Counted from the first letter of the stretch, positions 23,503 through 32,630 are shown. The stretch: 36,966 nucleotides of DNA from Paracoccaceae bacterium (GCA_024640245.1 JAHEFH010000008.1:1-36966); one strand, 5' to 3'. The notes: generated from the letters alone by a model not told the origin. Numbers and translations are program-made.

Positions 23503-24494
23503 GCAAATCCTATCAGGTTGTCGGCGTCGGCAACGCCCTTGTCGATGTTCTGTCGCATTGCGACGAGGATTTCCTGACCCACAATGCCGTCGAGAAGGGC
23601 ATCATGCAGTTGATCGACACCGGTCGCGCTTCGGAGTTGTACGGGAAAATGGGCCCGGCCACGGAAGTTTCCGGCGGTTCTGCCGCGAATACGATCGCAG
23701 GCATCGCTGCCCTTGGCGGACGGACGGCCTATGTCGGAAAGGTGCGCGACGACCAGCTTGGAAATATCTTTGCTCACGACATGCGGGCGCAGGGCGCGCA
23801 TTATGACACGCCACGCGCCAACGGTGACAGCGGTCACGAAACCGGCCGCTGCATGGTGCTGGTGACGCCTGACAGCGAGCGCTCGATGAGCACCTATCTG
23901 GGCGTTTCCGAGCACTTGGGCCCGGAAGATATCGACGAGGCGCTGATGGCCGAGGCGGAATGGCTCTATCTGGAAGGCTATCGCTTTGACGGGCCGGACA
24001 GCCACGCCGCTTTCGCCAAGGCGATCAATGCCTGCAAGGCGGCCGGTGGCAAAGTGTCCATCACACTGTCCGACCCGTTCTGCGTCGAGCGTCACCGCGA
24101 GGCCTTTCGTGACATGATCCGCGACCACGTCGACCTGCTGTTTTGCAACGAGCACGAGATGACCGCCATGTACCAGACGGACACGCTGGAGGCAGCGATG
24201 GCTCGGGCGGAGAAGGAAGTCGGCATCGTGGTCTGCACTGTTGGCGCCAAGGGTGCGTTTGTCCTGACTGGCGGAGAGCGCTATCATGCGCCGGCGGCCG
24301 CAACCAGAATCGTCGATCTGACCGGAGCCGGAGACCTGTTTGCTTCGGGTTTCCTGCATGGTCTGGCCAACGGGCGGGATATGCTGACGAGCGCCCGGAT
24401 GGGTTGTGTCGCGGCGGGCGAGGTGATCGACCATATCGGGGCGCGGCCGAACGCCGACCTCAAGGCGCTGTTCGCCAGACACGGATTGAACTGA
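23499..24494 (+). CDS. PfkB family carbohydrate/nucleoside kinase (adenosine kinase-like)
   Basis: A 331-residue ribokinase-fold enzyme. It opens VVGVGNALVDVL, has the Gly-rich substrate loop VSGGSAANTIAGIAALGG near residue 55, and the PfkB signature with anion hole and catalytic Asp in DLTGAGDLFASGFLHG near residue 280. Alphaproteobacterial members of this type are annotated as adenosine kinase; ribose or another sugar is the alternative. Translation is coupled to nth by an ATGA overlap, with GAGGAG eight bases before the ATG. Confidence 0.92.
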   Translation: MSKSYQVVGVGNALVDVLSHCDEDFLTHNAVEKGIMQLIDTGRASELYGKMGPATEVSGGSAANTIAGIAALGGRTAYVGKVRDDQLGNIFAHDMRAQGAHYDTPRANGDSGHETGRCMVLVTPDSERSMSTYLGVSEHLGPEDIDEALMAEAEWLYLEGYRFDGPDSHAAFAKAINACKAAGGKVSITLSDPFCVERHREAFRDMIRDHVDLLFCNEHEMTAMYQTDTLEAAMARAEKEVGIVVCTVGAKGAFVLTGGERYHAPAAATRIVDLTGAGDLFASGFLHGLANGRDMLTSARMGCVAAGEVIDHIGARPNADLKALFARHGLN

Positions 24495-24522
24495 GGCTGC
24501 GGCCGGGCAAGGGACTGAGACA

Positions 24523-24912
24523 ATGGCTTACAAATACGACAGCGAAAATATTTTTGCGAAAATCCTGCGCGGGGAAATTCCCAACGACACGGTTCTGGAA
24601 ACCGATCACGCGCTGGCCTTCCGCGATATCGCGCCGCAGGCGCCGGTCCATGTACTGGTGGTTTGCAAGGGTCCCTACGTTAATTTCGACCACTTCATTG
24701 ACGAAGCTTCAGAGGAAGAGATCGTTGATTTCAATCGCGCCATCGGACAGGTCACAGCGCGGCTCGGCCTGAACCCGGATGAGGCCCACGATGGTACCGG
24801 ATACCGGATTCTCAGCAATTCCGGCGCACATGGCATGCAGGACGTGCCGCATCTGCATGTGCATATCCTTGGAGGTCGAAAATTGGGGCGGCTCGTCGAA
24901 CGCGCTGACTAG
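24523..24912 (+). CDS. HIT family protein (HinT-like nucleotide hydrolase)
   Basis: A 129-residue histidine triad protein. The HxHxHxx motif HLHVHILGG starts at residue 110, and the N-terminal FAKILRGEIPNDTVLETDHALAFRDIAPQAPVHVLVV pattern is that of HinT, which hydrolyses adenosine 5'-phosphoramidates and acyl-adenylates. It follows the PfkB kinase by 28 bp and probably shares its transcript, giving an nth - kinase - HIT unit. Its stop codon overlaps the convergent ABC gene: the CTAG at 24909-24912 ends both. Confidence 0.95.
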   Translation: MAYKYDSENIFAKILRGEIPNDTVLETDHALAFRDIAPQAPVHVLVVCKGPYVNFDHFIDEASEEEIVDFNRAIGQVTARLGLNPDEAHDGTGYRILSNSGAHGMQDVPHLHVHILGGRKLGRLVERAD

Positions 24913-25853
24913 GGCGCCTCGGCCCGCGCCGAGGTCAGTTGCAGGAAGACTTCTTCCAGAGTCGGCTCTTCAGCTTCGAGGTTGGCGATACTAATGCCGG
25001 CTTTCCTGATCAGGTCGAGGATATCCTGCGCGCTGTGTCTGGATTTCAGGTATCCGAAGGCAAGAGCGCCATTGGTCCTGCGCTCCACCGTCACCCCGCG
25101 TAATTCCGGAAGGTCGCCGGTCACCGGTTGCGCAGGATGGATCACCAGCGTCTTGGCACCCGTCCCGGCGATCAGATTGTCGGTGTCGTCCTCGGCGACG
25201 ATCCTGCCCTTGTCGATGATCGCTATCCGGTCGCACATCTGTTCTGCCTCTTCCAGATAATGCGTGGTCAGAATGATAGTCTTGCCCTGCGCGTTCAGTT
25301 CCCGGATATACGCCCAGAGCATCTGGCGAAGTTCGATATCGACACCCGCAGTGGGTTCGTCCAGCACCAGTACCGGCGCGTCATGCACCAGCGCCTTTCC
25401 CAGCAACAACCGCCGCCGCATGCCGCCGGACAGGGTGCGGGAATAGGCATCAGCCTTGTCGGTCAGTCCGATTGCCTGAAGAATTTCGTCCGTGCGCCGC
25501 TGGCGACGCGGCACACCATAGAGCCCCGCCTGCGCGTTCAGCGACTGGCGCGGCGTGAAGAATGCGTCGAGGTTCAGTTCCTGCGGCACCACGCCGATCG
25601 ACAGCCGCGACTGTCGCGGGCTGCTATCCTGATCGAAGCCCCAGATCCTCACTGTTCCCGAAGTTTTGTTGACCAGCCCCGCCATGATATTGATCAGCGT
25701 CGATTTGCCGGCTCCGTTCGGCCCGAGCAGGCCGAAGATCGAGCCTTTGGGAATGTCCAGATCGACGGATTTCAGCGCCTCCTTCGGTCCGGACTTGGCT
25801 GAACCGGCATAGGTCTTGCGCAAGGCGCGTATTTCGATTGCGTTTTCAGTCAT
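24909..25853 (-). CDS. ABC transporter ATP-binding protein (ABC-2 export type), no adjacent permease
   Basis: A 314-residue ATPase. Walker A is GPNGAGKST, the Q-loop is PQELNLD, the signature is LSGGMRRRLLLGKAL, Walker B is VLVLDEPTAG and the H-loop is ILTTHYLEEAE. The layout and C-terminal domain match YadG/DrrA-like exporters, which pair with an ABC-2 permease. No permease is next to it: upstream is a divergent zinc-finger gene, downstream a convergent HIT gene. The ATG at 25853 is preferred to a GTG at 25892, which would add 13 residues without homology. Substrate unknown. Confidence 0.92.
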   Translation of the reverse strand: MTENAIEIRALRKTYAGSAKSGPKEALKSVDLDIPKGSIFGLLGPNGAGKSTLINIMAGLVNKTSGTVRIWGFDQDSSPRQSRLSIGVVPQELNLDAFFTPRQSLNAQAGLYGVPRRQRRTDEILQAIGLTDKADAYSRTLSGGMRRRLLLGKALVHDAPVLVLDEPTAGVDIELRQMLWAYIRELNAQGKTIILTTHYLEEAEQMCDRIAIIDKGRIVAEDDTDNLIAGTGAKTLVIHPAQPVTGDLPELRGVTVERRTNGALAFGYLKSRHSAQDILDLIRKAGISIANLEAEEPTLEEVFLQLTSARAEAP

Positions 25854-25966
25854 CCGGCTTCTTTCGGGTGCGGCTTGATCACACGCGGGCACAGCTTATT
25901 ATTGCAGGTCTGACTACATGGGGCTAAAACCAAGACCAGTCAACGTGTTTCAAAGGAGCGTTTGCA

Positions 25967-26140
25967 ATGGCAACAGAAGCACCCGAAGTCGTCGAAGTCA
26001 CCGAATACCGCATCGCCTGTGACGGAAAGGGCGAGCATCCGCGCGTCTGGCTGCAAATCCCGCAAGAACACGGCTGGGTCGAATGCCCCTATTGCGATTG
26101 CAAATACGTGATCAAGGAAGGCTCCGGTTCGGGGCACTGA
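25967..26140 (+). CDS. zf-CHCC zinc-finger protein (NDUFS6-like)
   Basis: A 57-residue protein with the Cys-His-Cys-Cys zinc site: Cys18 and His24 in IACDGKGEHPRVWL, Cys40 and Cys43 in WVECPYCDCKYVI. This HPRVxL...CPYC pattern is that of zf-CHCC, the family of mitochondrial complex I subunit NDUFS6, present as an accessory subunit or assembly-related protein in alphaproteobacteria. AAAGGAG lies eight bases before the ATG. It is divergent from the ABC ATPase and convergent with a membrane protein gene; no complex I gene is nearby. Confidence 0.88.
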   Translation: MATEAPEVVEVTEYRIACDGKGEHPRVWLQIPQEHGWVECPYCDCKYVIKEGSGSGH

Positions 26141-26160
26141 GCGGGACGAGACGGTACCGC

Positions 26161-26712
26161 CTAGTCCGGGTTTCCCGATCGCTTCAGCTTCACTGCAAAC
26201 GACAGGATTGCGGCCAGAAGCAGAGCTACCACTGAGAGCGTCGTCAGCACTGATTTGAAAATTGTCGCCGCGCTTGCGATCTGAGTCAGGGATGGCGACA
26301 GATCGGAGCCGGTAGTCAGCATTGCCACAATCATTGCATTTTCTACGTAGTCCGCAAAAGCTGCGAAATAGGCCGCAGTGGCAGCGGCTCGAAACCACCT
26401 TCTGAACGGTGCAGCGAATCTTCCGGATAACCAGTTGATGGACCCTGCGACCGAAATCGCAAAGAGTGCGGGGTAGACCGTGTCCAGAGGGATTTGCCGC
26501 CACAGGTAAATGCGGCTGCCTTCCTGTCCGAGTGCATTTATCAGGTCTCTGGCGCTGTCGTGGGAGTAACCGCCGGGCCTGAGGTCGAACGGCTTGGAAC
26601 CCGTAATCTGTTCCAGTTCGGCAAGAGGCCCAAGAACCATCATCAGATAGACGACCGTGCCAAGGGCAATTGCGCCCACAATCACGCGGCCGCTCCATCG
26701 AATGTCAGGCAT
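26161..26712 (-). CDS. Membrane protein of unknown function
   Basis: I cannot assign this 183-residue protein. About four hydrophobic spans are visible: residues 8-30, 75-95, 105-130 and 150-172. Between the first two lies a periplasmic-type loop with the motif FDLRPGGYSHDSARDLINALGQEG. A second notable motif is IPLDTVYPALFA at the second span, and DYVENAMI in the third; together they look like conserved positions of a small membrane protein family, but I know no function. It is divergent from polA across 166 bp. Confidence 0.72.
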   Translation of the reverse strand: MPDIRWSGRVIVGAIALGTVVYLMMVLGPLAELEQITGSKPFDLRPGGYSHDSARDLINALGQEGSRIYLWRQIPLDTVYPALFAISVAGSINWLSGRFAAPFRRWFRAAATAAYFAAFADYVENAMIVAMLTTGSDLSPSLTQIASAATIFKSVLTTLSVVALLLAAILSFAVKLKRSGNPD

Positions 26713-26878
26713 GACTGTAGTCCCCTTTGCCTCGTTTACACGACAAGTCTTTGCGGCAGTCCACAGAACGCGGTTTTATCTATCATGTCCTTGTATCCGA
26801 GAAACCCGAAAAAGACTATCGCCTTGCCCGCGGCTGTCCTCTAGTTTGTGGCAAACACGAGATCAGCAGGACCGCACA

Positions 26879-29701
26879 ATGACAGACAGCAAATTCGGCA
26901 AGGGCCATCACCTGCAACTGATCGACGGGTCGGGGTTCATTTTCCGTGCCTATCATGCTCTGCCGCCACTGACGCGGAAGTCCGACGGCCTGCCGGTGGG
27001 GGCGATAAGCGGTTTCTGCAATATGGTATTCAAATTGGTCGAGGACCAGAAGGGCGCGGACGCGCCGACCCATGTGGCAGTCATCTTCGATCACAAGGGC
27101 AAGACATTCCGCAACGATATCTATCCCGAATACAAGGCGCACCGTCCGCCCGCGCCGGAGGATCTGGTGCCGCAGTTCGGGCTGATCCGTGATGCTACCC
27201 GCGCCTTCAACCTGCCCTGCATCGAGATCGACGGTTTTGAGGCCGACGATATCATTGCCACTTTGGCGGTACAGGCGCGCGATGCCGGCGGGCGAGTCAC
27301 GGTGGTTTCGTCAGACAAGGACCTGATGCAACTGGTCGGGGGCGGCATCGAAATGGTCGATCCCATGAAAATTCGTCGCATCGGCCGCGAAGAAGTCGAA
27401 GAAAAATTTGGTGTCGGTCCGGAAAAGGTGATTGATGTGCAATCCCTGTCCGGAGATAGCGTCGACAACATCCCGGGCGCGCCAGGCATCGGGATCAAGA
27501 CCGCCGCCCTGCTGATCAACGAATACGGCGACCTGGACAACCTGCTGGCCCATGCCGAAGAGATCAAGCAACCGAAACGGCGCGAGACCCTGATCAACTT
27601 TGCTGACCAGATCAGGACCAGCCGCCAGCTTGTGACGCTGAAAAGCGATATGGATCTGGACTTTTCGCTGGAGTCGCTCGAATTCCACGAACCGGTTCCC
27701 GAAACCTTGCTGGAATTCCTTGCTGAAATGGAGTTCCGGACCCTGACCAGCCGGATCGCGGCGAAACTGGGGGTCGACGCTCCTGCAATCCCGGAACGCG
27801 AACACTCTGATGATGCGCCCTTCGCTGACAGCGGGCAGAGTACCGCGGCCGTCGCGCCGTTCGAAGTCGATAAATACGAGACGGTACGCGATGCCGAGGC
27901 GCTACAGGTCTGGGTTGATCGCATCCGTGCGCGAGGCTGGGTCGCGGTCGATACCGAAACCACTGCGCTGGACGAGATGGTGGCAGAGCTGGTTGGCATC
28001 AGCCTTTGTGTCGAAGCCGGAGAAGCCTGCTATATTCCCCTGATCCACAAGCTGGGCGACGATGATTTGTTCGGCGGCTCCAAGCTGGCGGAAGGCCAGA
28101 TGACGCAGGACGAGGCGCTCAAGATTCTCAAACCAGTGCTGCAGGACGAGGCAATCCTGAAAATCGGTCAGAACATGAAATATGATGCCAAGATTTTCGC
28201 CCGATACGGGGTCGATGTCGCGCCGATCGACGATACGATGCTGATCTCCTACGCGCTGCATGGCGGTTTGCACGGGCATGGCATGGATGCCCTATCGGAA
28301 CGCTATCTCGACCACAAGCCGATCCCGATCAAACCGCTGCTCGGGTCTGGAAAGTCCGCCATCACCTTCGATCGTGTGCCGATCGACGAGGCAACCAGAT
28401 ACGCCGCGGAGGATGCCGACATCACCCTGCGACTCTGGCTGGCACTGAAGCCGCGCCTGCACGCCGATCAGGTGACGCGTGTCTACGAAAGGCTGGAGCG
28501 CCCGCTGATACCGGTGCTCGCCAAAATGGAAATGACCGGCATCAAGGTGGATCGCGACCACCTGAGCCGGATGTCGAATACCTTTGCCCAGTCGATGGCC
28601 GGACTCGAGGCGGAAATCCACGAACTGGCGGGAACCACGTTCAATGTCGGATCGCCGAAACAGCTTGGCGAAATTCTGTTTGACCAGATGGGGCTGGAAG
28701 GCGGTAAGAAAGGCAAGACCGGCGCCTACGCCACGGGCGTTGACGTGCTGGAGGATCTGGCCGCCGAAGGTCACGAACTGCCTGCCAGGGTTTTGGACTG
28801 GCGGCAGATGTCAAAGCTGAAAAGCACCTATACCGACGCGCTCCAGACCCACATCAATCCCGACACGGGACGGGTGCATACGTCTTATATCATTTCCGGC
28901 TCCAGCACGGGGCGGCTAGCGTCAACCGATCCCAACCTCCAGAACATTCCTGTCCGCACCGAGGAAGGCCGCCGGATCAGGGAAGCCTTCGTCGCGGATG
29001 AAGGTAACGTGCTGCTGTCGCTGGACTATTCCCAGATCGAACTGCGCATTCTGGCCCATATCGCCAAGATCGACGCTCTGAAACAGGCTTTTCTGGAAGG
29101 CAAGGACATCCACGCCATGACGGCGTCGCAGATGTTCAACGTGCCGATCGAGGGAATGGACCCAAGTATCCGCCGCAAGGCCAAGGCAATTAACTTCGGT
29201 GTGATCTATGGCATTTCCGGCTTTGGTCTTGCGCGCAACCTACGCATTCCGCGCAAGGAGGCTCAGGAGTTCATCGATACCTATTTCGAGCGTTTTCCTG
29301 GTATCCGAGCTTACATGGATGAAACTGTCGCCTTCGCCAAAGAGCACGGCTTTGTCCAGACCCTGTTCGGCCGTAAGGTCCACACGGCAGAGATAAATGC
29401 CAGCGGTCCGCGCGCCGGCTTTGCAAAGCGCGCCGCGATCAATGCGCCTATACAGGGAACGGCGGCCGACGTTATACGAAGGGCGATGATCCGGATGCCG
29501 GCGGCCATAGCGCATTTGCCGGCGAAGATGCTGCTCCAGGTGCATGACGAATTGCTGTTCGAGGTTCCGAAGTCCGATGTGGAAGAAACCATCAACGTCG
29601 TACGCGAAGTGATGGAAGGCGCAGCGGAACCCGTGGTCAAACTTGATGTTCCGCTGACGGTTGATGCGGGGCAGGGCGCGAATTGGGCCGAAGCGCACTA
29701 G
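26879..29701 (+). CDS. polA: DNA polymerase I
   Basis: PolA fills gaps and removes RNA primers. The 940-residue protein has all three domains. The 5'-3' exonuclease is at residues 1-300 (LIDGSGFIFRAYHALPPL, EADDIIATLA). The 3'-5' proofreading domain is intact: DTETTALD near residue 356, NMKYDAKIF, and YAAEDADITLRL. The polymerase motifs are A (LSLDYSQIELRILAHI, near 714), B (RRKAKAINFGVIYGIS) and C (VHDEL, near 888). ATG 26879 is chosen; the open frame extends upstream to 26657 but codes nothing like PolA. Single-gene unit, convergent with a TetR gene. Confidence 0.97.
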   Translation: MTDSKFGKGHHLQLIDGSGFIFRAYHALPPLTRKSDGLPVGAISGFCNMVFKLVEDQKGADAPTHVAVIFDHKGKTFRNDIYPEYKAHRPPAPEDLVPQFGLIRDATRAFNLPCIEIDGFEADDIIATLAVQARDAGGRVTVVSSDKDLMQLVGGGIEMVDPMKIRRIGREEVEEKFGVGPEKVIDVQSLSGDSVDNIPGAPGIGIKTAALLINEYGDLDNLLAHAEEIKQPKRRETLINFADQIRTSRQLVTLKSDMDLDFSLESLEFHEPVPETLLEFLAEMEFRTLTSRIAAKLGVDAPAIPEREHSDDAPFADSGQSTAAVAPFEVDKYETVRDAEALQVWVDRIRARGWVAVDTETTALDEMVAELVGISLCVEAGEACYIPLIHKLGDDDLFGGSKLAEGQMTQDEALKILKPVLQDEAILKIGQNMKYDAKIFARYGVDVAPIDDTMLISYALHGGLHGHGMDALSERYLDHKPIPIKPLLGSGKSAITFDRVPIDEATRYAAEDADITLRLWLALKPRLHADQVTRVYERLERPLIPVLAKMEMTGIKVDRDHLSRMSNTFAQSMAGLEAEIHELAGTTFNVGSPKQLGEILFDQMGLEGGKKGKTGAYATGVDVLEDLAAEGHELPARVLDWRQMSKLKSTYTDALQTHINPDTGRVHTSYIISGSSTGRLASTDPNLQNIPVRTEEGRRIREAFVADEGNVLLSLDYSQIELRILAHIAKIDALKQAFLEGKDIHAMTASQMFNVPIEGMDPSIRRKAKAINFGVIYGISGFGLARNLRIPRKEAQEFIDTYFERFPGIRAYMDETVAFAKEHGFVQTLFGRKVHTAEINASGPRAGFAKRAAINAPIQGTAADVIRRAMIRMPAAIAHLPAKMLLQVHDELLFEVPKSDVEETINVVREVMEGAAEPVVKLDVPLTVDAGQGANWAEAH

Positions 29702-29720
29702 CGCTGAACCGATCCACGCG

Positions 29721-30350
29721 TCAATCGATTATCAAACCCAGAGCGCGGAAATTCCGCTTTGCCGTTTCTTCGCAGACCTTGTCGAGCATGTCGGAATCCA
29801 GTCTCGCCCGCGTCTGGGTCAGGTCGGCGGTGCCATGTGTCGCGGACCACATGTAACGATGATCGTCCATGTCGGGTTCGCGCGCCAATGCCCCCAGTCT
29901 ATGCAGGTCCATATTGTTCTGGATGACAGCATCGAAGGTCGTGTACCGCATCTTTTCTGGGTTCTTCATATTCTCGTCGCGGCACATGAGCCCGATCCGT
30001 CCGAACATCATGCGCCACAGAGACGGATTTTCGTGGGCAAAGCGGACGTAGGCCTTCACGAAGGCAAAACCTCGCTCGATGCACTGGTCAACTGTGCTGG
30101 CGGGGGCATTTTCCGGGCGGATGGCGTGGAATTTCGCCCGAAGCTGTTCGCCGGACATATTTGCGATTTCCATCAGCAGGCTGTCTTTGTCTGCAAAATG
30201 GCGGTAAACTGCGCCGGACGAAACGCCCAGATCGCGCGCCGCCTTGCGCAGGGACATGACCTCGATATGGCCCTGCTTCGCAGCATCCAGTGTGTAATTG
30301 ATCAGCGCATCCCGAAGATCGCCGCGTTTGAGTTTGAGTGACGTTCCCAT
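29721..30350 (-). CDS. TetR/AcrR family regulator with TetR_C_33-type domain
   Basis: A 209-residue repressor. The helix-turn-helix is at residues 10-60 (LRDALINYTLDAAKQGHIEVMSLRKAARDLGVSSGAVYRHFADKDSLLMEIA). The C-terminal ligand domain contains YVRFAHENPSLWRMMFG, characteristic of the WHG/TetR_C_33 group. A well-formed palindrome lies 8 bp upstream of the start and suggests autoregulation. The nearest same-strand gene is a flippase-like protein 100 bp upstream; targets are otherwise unknown. Confidence 0.92.
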   Translation of the reverse strand: MGTSLKLKRGDLRDALINYTLDAAKQGHIEVMSLRKAARDLGVSSGAVYRHFADKDSLLMEIANMSGEQLRAKFHAIRPENAPASTVDQCIERGFAFVKAYVRFAHENPSLWRMMFGRIGLMCRDENMKNPEKMRYTTFDAVIQNNMDLHRLGALAREPDMDDHRYMWSATHGTADLTQTRARLDSDMLDKVCEETAKRNFRALGLIID

Positions 30351-30357
30351 ATTTAAT

Positions 30358-30376
30358 ATGTAAGCGGTGTTTACAT
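30358..30376. promoter_or_regulatory. Palindromic candidate operator for the adjacent TetR regulator
   Basis: ATGTAA (30358-30363) and TTACAT (30371-30376) are perfect arms around a 7-base centre, read as ATGTAAACACCGCTTACAT on the minus strand. An AT-rich possible -10 lies immediately downstream of it toward the gene. Size and place are those of a TetR auto-operator. Confidence 0.6.
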
Positions 30377-30450
30377 GCGCGTCAATTGCATTTTTTTGAA
30401 TGTATGTGGAAGCCGGTGCGATCTGTCAGCCTGATCAAAAACGCCCTGAC

Positions 30451-31686
30451 CTAGCGCGTCTTGCGCAGGGACATCAGAAAGGCGAATGTCGAAAGTACAG
30501 CGCTTGCGGCACCACCGCTGAAATAGGCAAGCCTGACGCCGTCGACACCCATGCTTGGATAGACCACGAAGGCGCCGAGCATAAAGACAGTTGCACCGGC
30601 GAGCATGCAAAGAGCAATTGCACCGTGACGCCCGACAAGGTTCAGAACCATACTGTTGAAGTGGGTCAGGATATAGAACGGTATGCTAAGCGCCATCAAA
30701 AAGGTCCAGTTCCCGTGCCAGGAATATCCGACCAAGTTCGCGACCGGACCTTTCGACAGCAACAGAAGCATCGTCAGGGCGATGACCATTCCTCCGGCAA
30801 AGACGGTGCCGGCCATGCGCGTGTAGGTCCGGAGCTTTTGCTGTGGGCCACCATCACTGAATACCGTGATAAGCGGTTTGACCGATACGGCTTCGTATAG
30901 GAAATACACAAACATCAACATAAAGAACAGCCGCTCCTCGACGCGGAACAGACCCAGATCTTCTGTGGCCATAAGGGCGGCAAAAAACAGCGGGAAACCG
31001 TTGCGAAAGACGAACGCCAGCAAATTATTCCCGAGGATTGCGCGCTGTGCACTGGCGTTGGTGATAGGCGTCACGTTGCGGGTTTCACTGTACATCCGAT
31101 AGACGACAAGCGCACCGGCAGCTGCGAAAAACACAAACCCGAAGGCGAAAACCGTCGTTAGATCCTTTGCGCCGAACCACGCCCCCGCCAGTATCACTGC
31201 TGAAATCGAGATATGGATCAGTCCGGCCTCGAAGATGCTTGCCTGTACCGGTTCGCCTATTGCCTTGTGGTAGGCAGATCGCAGGTTCAAACCCAGCATA
31301 ATCAGCAAGAGAGGACTCATCAGGGCAAAGATCCGGACCGCCGAAAAACCGATAGAGAAATAGAGATACAGGATTGTCGCAATGATAAGAATTCCGGCCT
31401 TCGTGTACTGCGCAGGCGACCTTATCAACGTGGCTTGCGCCCGCCTGTAAAGATTTTCGCCGTCTGGTTGGGCCTGCTCCACGAAACTCCGCAGCAGGAA
31501 AATCGGAATGCCATTAACGTAAACTAGCAAAATCAAATAAATTGCGGCAAACGCAACGCTGTAGAGCGCTACGGATTCCCGCCCGAAAAACGCGTTGATC
31601 AGAAGAACCGACAGCGTCGAGCCTGATTGCACAACCAGACGAACAACCGATGTCCAAAGGACTTGTAGCGCTCTCGCTTTAGTCAT
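30451..31686 (-). CDS. Flippase-like polysaccharide biosynthesis membrane protein (MOP superfamily)
   Basis: A polytopic protein of about 411 residues with roughly 12 hydrophobic spans over its whole length, as in Wzx/MVF-type flippases that move lipid-linked sugars across the inner membrane. The opening WTSVVRLVVQSGSTLSVLLINAFFGRESVALYSVAF and the later AYHKAIGEPVQASIFEAGLIHI region resemble such proteins. I start at ATG 31686; a GTG at 31815 is in frame but would add a polar 43-residue leader. No glycosyltransferase or other polysaccharide gene is adjacent, so the role is inferred. The 282-bp gap 31687-31968 shows no gene that I can support. Confidence 0.75.
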   Translation of the reverse strand: MTKARALQVLWTSVVRLVVQSGSTLSVLLINAFFGRESVALYSVAFAAIYLILLVYVNGIPIFLLRSFVEQAQPDGENLYRRAQATLIRSPAQYTKAGILIIATILYLYFSIGFSAVRIFALMSPLLLIMLGLNLRSAYHKAIGEPVQASIFEAGLIHISISAVILAGAWFGAKDLTTVFAFGFVFFAAAGALVVYRMYSETRNVTPITNASAQRAILGNNLLAFVFRNGFPLFFAALMATEDLGLFRVEERLFFMLMFVYFLYEAVSVKPLITVFSDGGPQQKLRTYTRMAGTVFAGGMVIALTMLLLLSKGPVANLVGYSWHGNWTFLMALSIPFYILTHFNSMVLNLVGRHGAIALCMLAGATVFMLGAFVVYPSMGVDGVRLAYFSGGAASAVLSTFAFLMSLRKTR

Positions 31687-31968
31687 GCGCACCGCCTGCG
31701 GGTAACGGATTCTGAAGGAGAATTGCCCCGACTTCGACGGCGCCCGGAAGCTGGAAAAGCTTGCTGTTTCGAGGTCGAAACGCCCGCTTTCCTCGCTGTG
31801 GGTTTGCCAAGACACAAATGGAAGAAGAGAACCCTGATCGATCTATTGATCTGTTCATATTGCTATCCCAATCGGGCCTTGGCTTGGTTTAAGGATTTCT
31901 TCGCCCATAGAACACAGAAGCGCAAACGTGTCCATAATCTTGCCCGGCCGGATTTTCAGGCTCACTAC

Positions 31969-32568
31969 CTACACCAGTTCGACGGACCTGATGATCGGGA
32001 AAAATTGGCCGTTCGACCACAGGCCGAACCAGCGATTGCCGTTGTGGTATTCATGGCTTCCGATATCGACAAGCCGGTAAAAGCTCTTGCGGTCGATCAG
32101 CGCCTCCAGATTCGCGCGTATCATGACATAGGGTGACGGTTCGCCGCTTTCCGGATCGCGGACCACCCGGATCGGATGGTCAGGTCCGGCAAGCGCGGTA
32201 TCATCGACCTGGGTCGTGAAGGTGATCTTCTGGCTTTTGCCCGAACCCTCAGCTTCGAAATCGGTTGCGACAAACGGCGCATCGTCCACCTTGATTCCGA
32301 CCTTTTCGACCGGAGTTACAAGAAAATAGTCGTCGCCGTCCTTGCGCAGGATCGAAGAGAACAGCTTGACCAGCGGTTTGCGGCCGATCGGGGTTCCAAG
32401 ATAGAACCAGGTTCCGTCCCGAGCGATCCGCATATCGAGGTCGCCACAAAACGGCGGGTTCCACAAATGTACCGGCGGCAGCCCCTTTTTTCCAGCCGCC
32501 CTTGCGGCATTGGCCAGCGTTTCCGCGCTTGGCTTTGATGGATTTTCGGCTGATTTCGGATTTGTCAT
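31969..32568 (-). CDS. DUF1285 family protein
   Basis: A 199-residue soluble protein with DUF1285 features: PPVHLWNPPFCGDLDMRIARDGTWFYLGTPIGRKPLVKLFSSILRKDGDDYFLVTPVEKVGIKVDDAPFVA. The family is widespread in proteobacteria but has no established function that I know. The first 30 residues are polar and probably disordered. It is divergent from moxR by 62 bp, so both may be controlled from the same short region. Confidence 0.9.
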   Translation of the reverse strand: MTNPKSAENPSKPSAETLANAARAAGKKGLPPVHLWNPPFCGDLDMRIARDGTWFYLGTPIGRKPLVKLFSSILRKDGDDYFLVTPVEKVGIKVDDAPFVATDFEAEGSGKSQKITFTTQVDDTALAGPDHPIRVVRDPESGEPSPYVMIRANLEALIDRKSFYRLVDIGSHEYHNGNRWFGLWSNGQFFPIIRSVELV

Positions 32569-32630
32569 TTGTCACCGGCGATTTATCTGAGTTTAATGGA
32601 CGTATCCTAGACCGCAGAAAGGATTTTGTC

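Noticed and set aside
31687-31968. A possible N-terminal extension of the flippase (GTG 31815) and short plus-strand frames in the gap
   Set aside because: The extension is polar and unlike the first helix of flippases, and the short frames lack ribosome binding sites and recognisable products.
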